In this document: in pieces, positions 1 through 5,872 of the stretch
How the letters are laid out: every line of letters begins with the position of its first letter
Position numbering within the stretch: position 1 is the stretch's first letter
Source: Granulicella sp. UBA5172
GTDB lineage: Bacteria > Acidobacteriota > Terriglobia > Terriglobales > Acidobacteriaceae
DNA: 6,997 bases
Assembly: GCA_002413385.1 (NCBI GenBank)
Contig: DHWW01000145.1
Span: 1,735-8,731, forward strand
Reading direction: 5' to 3'
Translations under genes and position numbers: made by a program
The notes under the pieces: model-generated
Told to the model about the DNA's origin: nothing
The model's database searches: none
The model's input: only the letters and a program-made list of their open reading frames with translations

Positions 1-434
1 TCGCGGCACACCGACAAATCGTGATGCTCCTTCTGCCCATCCACATGCACCGAGAAACTCAGGTACTTCGACGGCTTGAACAGGTGCAGCTTCTCTTTCA
101 GCAGCAGCGCATTGGTGCACATATACACATACTTCTTGCGCGCGACCAATCCCGCCACAATCTCCGGCATATCCGGGTGCAGCAACGGCTCTCCGCCCGG
201 AATCGACACCATCGGCGCGCCGCACTCGTCCGCCGCCTTGAAGCATTGCTCCGGCGTCAACTGTGCCTTCAGAATGTGAGCCGGATACTGGATCTTGCCG
301 CAACCAGCGCAAGCCAGGTTACAACGAAACAGCGGCTCCAGCATCAACACCAGCGGATAGCGCTTGCGCCCTGAAAGCTTCTGCTTCAGCACGTAGGTTG
401 TCACGGTGAACATCTGCGAGATGGGAATACCCAT
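1..434 (-). CDS. hpnH: HpnH, radical-SAM adenosylhopane synthase (partial, C-terminus beyond window)
   Basis: This gene attaches the 5'-deoxyadenosyl group of S-adenosylmethionine to hopene (diploptene), giving adenosylhopane, the first step towards side-chain-extended C35 hopanoids. The first 144 codons are visible. The start is ATG at 434, with AAAGGAG at 444-450 nine bases upstream. The radical-SAM cluster motif CNLACAGC (Cys38, Cys42, Cys45) binds the [4Fe-4S] cluster, and GGEP at residues 80-83 is the SAM-binding motif of the fold. The opening [18 protein letters not shown] and the segment around [17 protein letters not shown] match HpnH as I know it. It lies 84 bp after the squalene-hopene cyclase gene on the same strand, as expected in a hopanoid operon. 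A small inverted repeat, GTACT/AGTAC (452-456 and 465-469), lies just upstream of the ribosome binding site. The gene is truncated only by the window edge. The main alternative is another radical-SAM protein of the same class, which the neighbouring cyclase makes unlikely. Confidence 0.93.
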   Translation of the reverse strand, partial: MGIPISQMFTVTTYVLKQKLSGRKRYPLVLMLEPLFRCNLACAGCGKIQYPAHILKAQLTPEQCFKAADECGAPMVSIPGGEPLLHPDMPEIVAGLVARKKYVYMCTNALLLKEKLHLFKPSKYLSFSVHVDGQKEHHDLSVCR

Positions 435-443
435 ACGGTAAAA

Positions 444-450
444 CTCCTTT
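444..450 (-). promoter_or_regulatory. Ribosome binding site of hpnH
   Basis: AAAGGAG on the minus strand, with nine bases between it and the ATG at 434. It fixes the hpnH start and is one of the two clear Shine-Dalgarno sequences in the window. Confidence 0.75.
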
Positions 451-518
451 GGTACTACGGAAAAAGTACTGCGAAAACTTTGCTCGTGCTAACTACGATT
501 GGATGTTCCTGTCGCTCC

Positions 519-2537
519 TTACGCTTCGCGTTCTCCTCGCTCCAACGCCTTGCGATACGTCGTCAAGGCCAGGAGCGGAAAATACTGCTTATACAGATGG
601 TAACCAAGGTAAAATACCCGCGGGAAACCTGTCCCCGTGTAGTAACTCTCGCCGTTTCTTCCCGGCATCAACTCGTCCCACGAACCATCCTCGTGCTGGC
701 GCTCAATCAGCCACCGAACTCCCTTCGCCACAGAGTCCGACCGCGTATCATTCGCCGCCAGTAACCCCAGCAGCGCCCAGGCCGTCTGGCTCGGAGTCGA
801 CGGCCCAACCCCGCGCTGATTCGGATCATCGTACGTCCCGCAAGTCTCTCCCCACCCGCCATCCGGATTCTGCACCATCCGAATCCACTCCGCCGCCTGC
901 TGCACCGGAACCTCCAGATACGAGTACTCCACCGCCTCCAGCCCACGCAGCACCAGAAACGTTCCGTACAGATAATTCACGCCCCAGCGGCCAAACCACG
1001 ATCCATCCGACTCCTGCTCTTTCAGGATGAACTGCACCGCCTTCTCCACCCGCTTGTCCGCACGCGTAAATCCGTAACAAGCCAGCATCTCCAGAATCCG
1101 GCCCGTTATATCGACGGTCGGGGGATCCAGCATCGCGTTATGATCCGCGAACGGAATCTCCTGGAAGATTTTCTTGGTATTGTCCTTATCGAACGCAGCC
1201 CAACCACCGTTCCTGCACTGCATCGCAAGCACCCAGTTGATAGCCCTCTGCTCGACCTCATGCTGATACCTCTCCCGAGGATTTTGCACAGCTTTTAGCG
1301 CCAGCAAAACCTCCCCAGTATCATCAACATCTGGGTAAAACTCATTGTTGAACTCGAAGTACCACCCACCCGGCTCAACATTCTTCACCTTCTCTGCCCA
1401 GTCACCCTTGTGCCGCACTTCTTTGCTCAGCAGCCAGTCCGCCGCCTTCAGTAACCGCGGATCGGTTCGCGACACACCCGCCTCGCCCAGCGTCGACAGC
1501 ACTTGCGCCGTATCCCACACCGGCGAAAAGCATGGCTGCACCCGGAACGTCGGAGTCGGATAGTCGAGCGTACCCTCCGGGCAATCAATTCCCAACTTCT
1601 CGAACTCATCCATCGCCCGAATCATCTGCGGATCATCGAACGAATACCCCAGGTAACGCAACGCCACGATCGCATTCAACATCGCAGGGTAAATCGCACC
1701 CAGACCGTCCGACCGCTCGAAGCGTGCCAACATCCACTTCTCAGCCTTCTTCAGCGCCTTCTTGCGCAGTGGCCGCACATGCACCCGCTCAAACCAATGC
1801 GTCACGCGGTCCGCAAACAGAAACACATTCCGCCACGAAAACACGTGCTTCTTATCCCACCGCAGATGCAGGTCCGCGTTCTCGCGTCCACCCAAAAACA
1901 ATTCGTCAATACTCTGCTCTGCGGGAATCTTCTTGAACGGCTTATTCGCGTAGATCACCGACAATGGCACCAGAATCCCGCGCGACCATGAACTAATCTC
2001 GTAAATATTGAAGTAGAACCAGTTCGGGAACAACATCATCTCCGGTGGAACGGCCGGCACCGCGTCATAGTCGTACTGTCCCAGCGAACAGAGATACATC
2101 TTGGTGAACGTGTTGCACTCCACCACGCCGCCTAGCTCCAGCACCTTTTCCCGCGCCTTCACCATCAGCGGATGATCGGCCTTCCAGCCCATCAACTTCA
2201 GCGCCAGATAGCACTTCACGCCATAGTTCACATTCGACGGCCCACCCGGATAAAGACTCCATCCGCCGTCCTCATTCTGATGTCGCAGAATCTCGTTGAT
2301 GCACCGCTCCATCTTGCCGCGATCGCCCGTACCCAGCAGCGTATGCATATAGATGTAATCGGCCTCGAGCATCGAGTCTGCCTCAAGCTCGCCGCACCAA
2401 TACCCCTGCTCATGCTGATTCCCGAGCAGCCAATCGACAGACTTGGAGATGCCTTCACTAACCCGCTCCATCGCCAGATCAAGCCGCCCAAACCTCGGCT
2501 GCTTCGGGCCTTGCGGATTGGATGGCGCTGTACTCAT
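519..2537 (-). CDS. shc: Squalene-hopene cyclase
   Basis: The enzyme cyclises linear squalene to the pentacyclic hopene/hopanol, the committed step of hopanoid synthesis; the family is monotopic in the cytoplasmic membrane. The frame is open from a TTG at 2588 (689 aa); I prefer the ATG at 2537 (672 aa). Residues below are numbered from the TTG; subtract 17 for the ATG. The catalytic DXDD motif is DVDD at 420-423, which protonates the terminal double bond. Several QW repeats stabilise the double alpha-barrel: QNEDGGW (104), QCRNGGW (457), QESDGSW (525), QNPDGGW (573), QHEDGSW (631). The C-terminal TGTGFPRVFYLGYHLY is typical of the family. Length is slightly above the usual 630-660 aa because of a Pro/Ser-rich N-terminus. 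Neither start has a good Shine-Dalgarno, so translation may be coupled to ispH, whose stop is 18 bp before the TTG and 69 bp before the ATG. The product (hopene versus hopanol ratio) cannot be read from sequence. Confidence 0.95.
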   Translation of the reverse strand: MSTAPSNPQGPKQPRFGRLDLAMERVSEGISKSVDWLLGNQHEQGYWCGELEADSMLEADYIYMHTLLGTGDRGKMERCINEILRHQNEDGGWSLYPGGPSNVNYGVKCYLALKLMGWKADHPLMVKAREKVLELGGVVECNTFTKMYLCSLGQYDYDAVPAVPPEMMLFPNWFYFNIYEISSWSRGILVPLSVIYANKPFKKIPAEQSIDELFLGGRENADLHLRWDKKHVFSWRNVFLFADRVTHWFERVHVRPLRKKALKKAEKWMLARFERSDGLGAIYPAMLNAIVALRYLGYSFDDPQMIRAMDEFEKLGIDCPEGTLDYPTPTFRVQPCFSPVWDTAQVLSTLGEAGVSRTDPRLLKAADWLLSKEVRHKGDWAEKVKNVEPGGWYFEFNNEFYPDVDDTGEVLLALKAVQNPRERYQHEVEQRAINWVLAMQCRNGGWAAFDKDNTKKIFQEIPFADHNAMLDPPTVDITGRILEMLACYGFTRADKRVEKAVQFILKEQESDGSWFGRWGVNYLYGTFLVLRGLEAVEYSYLEVPVQQAAEWIRMVQNPDGGWGETCGTYDDPNQRGVGPSTPSQTAWALLGLLAANDTRSDSVAKGVRWLIERQHEDGSWDELMPGRNGESYYTGTGFPRVFYLGYHLYKQYFPLLALTTYRKALERGEREA

Positions 2538-2606
2538 GGATGGCAGGTGGACGTCGACGGAACCAGTCTTCAGATCTCCAGTGTTCAAAACAGGCTGTAC
2601 CGCTCT

Positions 2607-3626
2607 CTACAAACCCGCCGGGAGTGGCGGAGCTTCTGCGATCGCTTGAACAATCTCCGGAGGCAGCCCGAATCGGACATTCTCCGGCATCACTTCAACC
2701 TCTTCAACCGTCCCATACCCCTTGCTCTGCAGGTACACCATTACCTCCTGCACCAGGATCTCCGGAGCCGACGCGCCCGCCGTAATCGCCACAGTATTCA
2801 CACCCTCCAGCCAATCCGGCTTGATATCTTCAGCCTTATCGATCAGGTAGGAGTGCGTCCCGATATTCTGTGAAACCTCCACCAGCCGGTTCGAATTCGA
2901 GCTGTTACGCGACCCCACCACCAACACCAGGTCCGCTCCATGCGCCACATTCTTCACCGCCGTCTGGCGATTCTCCGTCGCATAGCAAATGTCCTGCGCA
3001 TGAGGTCCCACAATATTCGGAAACTTCTTCTTCAGCGCCCCGATCATGTACCGCGCCTCATCCAGCGACAGCGTCGTCTGCGTCAGATACGCCACCTTGT
3101 TCGGGTCAGGAACCACCAGCGCGGCTACCTCTTCCACCGTCGACACCACCTGCGTTACACCCGGCGCCTCACCCTGCGTCCCCTCAACTTCTTCATGGTC
3201 GCGATGCCCCACCAGCACCAGCGAATACCCCTGCTTGGCGAACTTGATCGCCTCAATATGAACCTTGGTAACCAGCGGACACGTCGCGTCAATCACCTTC
3301 AACCCGCGTTCCTTCGCCCGCTCCCGCACCGCTGGCGACACGCCATGCGCCGAATAAATCACGCGGGCACCTGCGGGCACCTCGTCCAGCTCGCTTACGA
3401 AGATTGCGCCCTTCTGCGCCAAATCATTCACAACATAGCTGTTATGAACAATCTCTTTACGCACATAGATCGGAGCGCCAAACGTATCCAGCGCAATCTG
3501 CACGATATCGATGGCCCGCACCACCCCTGCGCAGAAGCCTCGAGGCTTCAGCAACAGAATCCGTTTCGTGATGGGCTCGCCGTTGGTCTGGCTTACGTTT
3601 GCGGGATCGGCGATCGACTGAGTCAC
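2607..3626 (-). CDS. ispH: 4-hydroxy-3-methylbut-2-enyl diphosphate reductase (IspH/LytB)
   Basis: IspH catalyses the last step of the MEP pathway, reductive dehydroxylation of HMBPP to IPP and DMAPP, in the cytoplasm with a [4Fe-4S] cluster. The protein has 339 residues. The three cluster cysteines are Cys32 (GFCAGVVRA), Cys116 (DATCPLV) and Cys214 (DICYATENRQ). Substrate and proton-relay residues are His61 (VHNSYV), His94 (SAHGVSP), His144/Glu146 (HEEVEGT), the SSNSNRL segment near 242-248 and Ser286 (AGASAPE). The C-terminal PENVRFGLP is also typical. A 20-residue tail before the first beta strand makes it slightly longer than E. coli IspH. The start is GTG at 3626: the frame upstream closes at a TGA after six codons and no ATG exists before the first conserved cysteine. 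It is the first gene of an apparent ispH-shc-hpnH unit, supplying C5 units for squalene. No Shine-Dalgarno is visible; see the -10 box at 3633-3638. Confidence 0.97.
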   Translation of the reverse strand: MTQSIADPANVSQTNGEPITKRILLLKPRGFCAGVVRAIDIVQIALDTFGAPIYVRKEIVHNSYVVNDLAQKGAIFVSELDEVPAGARVIYSAHGVSPAVRERAKERGLKVIDATCPLVTKVHIEAIKFAKQGYSLVLVGHRDHEEVEGTQGEAPGVTQVVSTVEEVAALVVPDPNKVAYLTQTTLSLDEARYMIGALKKKFPNIVGPHAQDICYATENRQTAVKNVAHGADLVLVVGSRNSSNSNRLVEVSQNIGTHSYLIDKAEDIKPDWLEGVNTVAITAGASAPEILVQEVMVYLQSKGYGTVEEVEVMPENVRFGLPPEIVQAIAEAPPLPAGL

Positions 3627-3632
3627 TCTGCC

Positions 3633-3638
3633 AGTATA
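3633..3638 (-). promoter_or_regulatory. Putative -10 box of ispH, placed for a leaderless transcript
   Basis: TATACT (five of six matches to TATAAT) lies six bases before the GTG start of ispH, so transcription would begin at or very near the start codon. No Shine-Dalgarno sits between them, which fits a leaderless mRNA. No convincing -35 is seen at 16-18 bp, which lowers confidence. The ispH-shc-hpnH unit could also be read from further upstream. Confidence 0.35.
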
Positions 3639-3659
3639 CCCTTTTCAGGCACCAATCGC

Positions 3660-3709
3660 ACCGATTTGCCCCTCTCGATGAACCAGAGGCGGTGCAAAAC
3701 TCAATCGGT
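3660..3709. repeat. Nested inverted repeat between the metallothionein-like gene and ispH
   Basis: Three sets of complementary arms are nested in 50 bp: ACCGATT (3660-3666) with AATCGGT (3703-3709), TTTGC (3665-3669) with GCAAA (3694-3698), and CCTCT (3671-3675) with AGAGG (3685-3689). The first two pairs overlap by two bases. As RNA from the minus strand this would fold into a stem of about three 5-bp helices with asymmetric bulges and a nine-base loop. No T-run follows, so it is not a classic intrinsic terminator. Its role is unknown; it could be a 3'-end stabiliser of the upstream mRNA or a binding site upstream of the ispH promoter. Confidence 0.4.
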
Positions 3710-3715
3710 CAACCA

Positions 3716-3862
3716 TCAACCAGCCGAGCATCCCGGATGCTTGCAATCACACCGGATCGACGTCAGGCCCTTGCTGTCCTGGCACATCTGCGAACAGTAC
3801 TTCTTCCCATCGGCAACCATGCAGCTACAAGGTCCGTGCGCACACTTCTTGGACTCCGACAT
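3716..3862 (-). CDS. Small Cys/His-rich metallothionein-like protein (48 aa)
   Basis: A 48-residue cytoplasmic protein that probably binds Zn, Cd, Cu or similar metal ions. It has eight cysteines (7, 12, 14, 23, 27, 38, 40, 45) and two histidines (9, 42). The pattern CAHGPCSC, then GKKYCSQMC, then CDCKHPGC resembles cyanobacterial SmtA and pseudomonad BmtA metallothioneins, including the central YCSxxC. There is no signal peptide or membrane segment. The start is ATG at 3862, chosen because GGAGG lies eight bases upstream. The same frame stays open to a start near 4030, but that stretch is not metal-binding in composition and runs into the repeat array. The gene lies between recN and ispH on the same strand, 189 bp after the recN stop. 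The metal specificity, and whether it buffers metals or acts as a zinc-ribbon-like partner protein, cannot be read from sequence. Confidence 0.8.
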   Translation of the reverse strand: MSESKKCAHGPCSCMVADGKKYCSQMCQDSKGLTSIRCDCKHPGCSAG

Positions 3863-3870
3863 ACTCAATA

Positions 3871-3875
3871 CCTCC
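3871..3875 (-). promoter_or_regulatory. Strong ribosome binding site of the metallothionein-like gene
   Basis: GGAGG, within ACGGAGGT, eight bases before the ATG at 3862. It decides the 48-residue start over the longer open frame. The upstream ACCT can pair with its AGGT in a small four-base-loop hairpin, which might weaken ribosome access. Confidence 0.7.
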
Positions 3876-3884
3876 GTAGGTGTT

Positions 3885-3928
3885 CCTCTTGAGAAGCTTC
3901 GATCCCAAAAGAGGTTGCCCCCTCCTCT
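3885..3928 (-). promoter_or_regulatory. Leader with two mutually exclusive short hairpins upstream of the metallothionein-like gene
   Basis: Reading the minus strand, AGAGG (3924-3928) can pair with CCTCT (3910-3914) around a nine-base loop, followed immediately by T residues, giving a weak terminator-like hairpin after recN. The same CCTCTT (3909-3914) can pair instead with AAGAGG (3885-3890) just upstream of the ribosome binding site, with a GAAGCTTC palindrome in the loop. Only one pairing can form at a time. The stems are short (5-6 bp), so this could be chance in a purine-rich spacer. I see no convincing sigma-70 promoter or SmtB/ArsR-type operator here. Confidence 0.25.
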
Positions 3929-4008
3929 CAAATCTCGCCTCATCCCACAGAACCAAATTCCCAACCCCGCGCAGGTCGATAATTTACAGACCACCGACGC
4001 CTTAACTC

Positions 4009-4110
4009 TCGCCGTCCGCGCAGGACTCAACCCTCGCCGTCCGCGCAGGACTCAACCCTCGCCGTCCGCGCAGGACTCAACCCCAGCCGTCCGCGCAGGA
4101 CCGCAGGACT
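4009..4110. repeat. 25-bp tandem direct repeat, about four units, covering the recN stop codon
   Basis: The block gccgtccgcgcaggac recurs at 4011, 4036, 4061 and 4086, an exact 25-bp period. The first three units are essentially identical. The fourth, on the recN side, is degenerate and followed by a partial extra copy (cgcaggact). Each unit contains the inverted repeat GTCC-n5-GGAC, so the transcript would carry four small hairpins. The array encodes the last 16-17 residues of RecN and its TGA (4052-4054), then continues into the untranslated spacer. There are no variable spacers, so it is a minisatellite-like array, not a CRISPR. Confidence 0.9.
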
Positions 4111-5788
4111 TCAGCATCTGCTCCGCATGCCTTAACGACGTCTCCGTCAAACTCGCCCCCGACAGCATCCGCGCAATCTCCTCCACCCGTTCCCCCGGCT
4201 CCATCCTCCGCACCCCCGTATGCGTCCGCCCGCCCCGCTCCGCCTTCTCAATCAGGAAGTGCTGGTCCGCGAACGCCGCAATCTGCGGCAGATGAGTAAT
4301 GCAGATCACCTGCTGCGACTGCGACAGCGTCTTCAGCTTCTGCCCCACCGCCTCCGCCGCACGTCCCCCAATGCCAATATCAATCTCATCGAACACCAGC
4401 GTCCGCGGCAGCGCCGTCCTCCTGCGCTTCGCCGCAGCCGCCGCCCCCTCCTCAACCGACACCTTCAGCGCCAGCATCACCCGGCTCATCTCACCGCCCG
4501 ACGCAATCTCCGTCAGCGCCTTCAGCGGCTCTCCCGGATTCGTCGCAATCCTGCACTCCGCCCGGTCCCACCCGTACCCCGTCCACGCCTCAACCTCCTC
4601 GCGTGACGTCACCACCACCTCGAACCGGGCGTGCATTGCTAACTCATTGATCTGCCTCTCCGCCACCTTCGCCAGCTTCTTCGCCGCCGCAGTCCGCTCC
4701 GTCGTCAGCTTCCGAGCCAGCACGATATACTTCGCCGCCGCCAGCATCAGGTCCTTCTCCAACTCCACCAGCCGCGCATCGCGGTTCTCCAGATCCGACA
4801 ACTTCCCCGCCGCATCCGCGCCAAACGCAATCACCTCCGCCAGCGTCGCACCATACTTGCGCTTCAGCCTGTCCAGTGCCGCCAGCCGGTCCTCAATCTC
4901 GCCCAACCGCTCCGGAGACGCCGTCACCTTCCCCGCAAAATTCCGCAACGTCGCCGTCGCATCCTCCACGCTCGCCTTCGCCGCCGCCAACTGCTGCACC
5001 GTCTCCCGAAACTGCTCGTCAAACCGAGCCAGATCCTCCACATGCCGCAGCGCCCCACCCAGCAACGTCTCCGCCGAAACCTCCGCCTCGTACAGCAACT
5101 CCTGCGCCGCCGTGGCCGCAGTAAACAGCCGCTCCGAGTTCGCCAGCACCCGCTTCTCCGTCTCCAGCCGCAAGTCTTCTTCCGCGTCCAGAATCTCCGC
5201 GCCGTCAATCTCCTTCACCTGGAAGCTCCACAAATCGATCAGCCGCAGCCGGTCCTGCTCCGCACTCCGCAACTCATCGATCTGTCCCGCCAGCCCGCGC
5301 CATTTCGCATAAGCCACGCCCACATCTTCACTGCTGATATCCCCAAACCGGTCCAGCAGCATCCGCTGCTGCGCCGCATCGAACGCCACCAGCGTCTCCG
5401 ACTGCGCATGCACCAGCGCCAGCTCCGGAGCCAGTTGCCGCAGCACCGCCACCGTTGCCGGCTGATTATTCACAAACACGCGCCCCTTGCCACTCCCCGA
5501 AATCTCGCGCCGCAACAGAATCTCATCGCCCTCGGCGTCAATCCCATTCGCCTCGAGAATCTCCTCAGCCCCCGGAGTCGTCTCAAATACGCATCCCAGC
5601 ACAGCCTTTTCAGCCCCAAAGCGCACCACATCGCTCGACGCTTTTCCGCCCAGCATCAGCGCCAGCGCGTCGATCAATATCGACTTGCCCGCGCCTGTCT
5701 CTCCGGTCAGCAGGTTCAACCCCGGCCCAAACACGGCGACCGCGTGGTCGATCACGGCATAGTTCTCTGCGCGCAGTTCCAGCAGCAT
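4052..5788 (-). CDS. recN: DNA repair ATPase RecN
   Basis: RecN is an SMC-like ATPase that acts with RecA at DNA double-strand breaks, on the nucleoid. The protein has 578 residues from ATG 5788 (E. coli RecN has 553). The N-terminal MLLELRAENYAVID is the usual family opening. Walker A is GETGAGKS at 29-36, followed by the Q-loop region VHAQSE near 127-131. A long Ala/Glu/Leu/Arg-rich coiled coil spans roughly 150-390. The ABC signature is ASGGEMSR near 429-436, Walker B is TLVFDEIDIGIGG from 463, and the switch histidine is in THLPQIA near 498. The family C-terminus ends around HAEQML; the last 17 residues (CGPARTAGVESCADGEG) are almost wholly encoded by the tandem repeats and are probably dispensable. 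An ATG at 5815 in the same frame is rejected: it adds nine unconserved residues, lacks a ribosome binding site and falls inside the probable -10 box. No clear LexA-type operator was recognised. Confidence 0.95.
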   Translation of the reverse strand: MLLELRAENYAVIDHAVAVFGPGLNLLTGETGAGKSILIDALALMLGGKASSDVVRFGAEKAVLGCVFETTPGAEEILEANGIDAEGDEILLRREISGSGKGRVFVNNQPATVAVLRQLAPELALVHAQSETLVAFDAAQQRMLLDRFGDISSEDVGVAYAKWRGLAGQIDELRSAEQDRLRLIDLWSFQVKEIDGAEILDAEEDLRLETEKRVLANSERLFTAATAAQELLYEAEVSAETLLGGALRHVEDLARFDEQFRETVQQLAAAKASVEDATATLRNFAGKVTASPERLGEIEDRLAALDRLKRKYGATLAEVIAFGADAAGKLSDLENRDARLVELEKDLMLAAAKYIVLARKLTTERTAAAKKLAKVAERQINELAMHARFEVVVTSREEVEAWTGYGWDRAECRIATNPGEPLKALTEIASGGEMSRVMLALKVSVEEGAAAAAKRRRTALPRTLVFDEIDIGIGGRAAEAVGQKLKTLSQSQQVICITHLPQIAAFADQHFLIEKAERGGRTHTGVRRMEPGERVEEIARMLSGASLTETSLRHAEQMLKSCGPARTAGVESCADGEG

Positions 5789-5810
5789 CTGTTGTTCTCT
5801 TTCTCGCAAG

Positions 5811-5819
5811 AGCATAGCA
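5811..5819 (-). promoter_or_regulatory. Putative extended -10 promoter of recN
   Basis: TGCTATGCT on the minus strand fits the extended -10 form TGnTATnnT. Transcription would start near 5804, leaving a leader of about 16 bases that contains a weak AAGAGA ribosome binding site before ATG 5788. No good -35 is present, which extended -10 promoters can tolerate. Confidence 0.35.
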
Positions 5820-5830
5820 GGAGGCGAAGG

Positions 5831-5857
5831 AAAAGCGCATTAGTGCTGAACATGCGC
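5831..5857 (-). terminator. Probable Rho-independent terminator after the 5873-6712 gene
   Basis: GCGCAT and ATGCGC (5852-5857 and 5835-5840) form a perfect 6-bp stem with an 11-base loop. On the minus strand it is followed by TTTTCCTT, and it begins 15 bp after the stop codon of the upstream gene. The stem is short, so efficiency may be modest. The same inverted repeat lies upstream of the recN promoter and could alternatively be an operator. Confidence 0.5.
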
Positions 5858-5872
5858 CGGAACCCCGTGAGG

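Noticed and set aside
435..518. Independent hpnH promoter between shc and hpnH
   Set aside because: Only poor matches (TTAGCA...TACTTT) were found; operon read-through is more likely.
449..1030. Plus-strand open frame of 193 codons opposite the end of shc
   Set aside because: Pro/Ser/Thr-rich antisense of the cyclase C-terminus; no family features.
3716..4030. 104-residue version of the metallothionein-like protein
   Set aside because: The extra 56 residues carry no conserved features and start inside the tandem repeats. The strong ribosome binding site serves the ATG at 3862.
4009..4110. CRISPR array
   Set aside because: The 25-bp units abut directly with no variable spacers, and the array lies partly within coding sequence.
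2940..4295. Long plus-strand open frame (451 codons) across ispH and the recN 3' end
   Set aside because: It is antisense to ispH and recN, whose motifs are unambiguous. Its translation is Arg/His/Gln/Pro-rich, as expected for the reverse reading of GC-rich genes.
5813..5815. ATG 5815 as the recN start
   Set aside because: It lacks a ribosome binding site, adds residues absent from the family and overlaps a probable -10 box.
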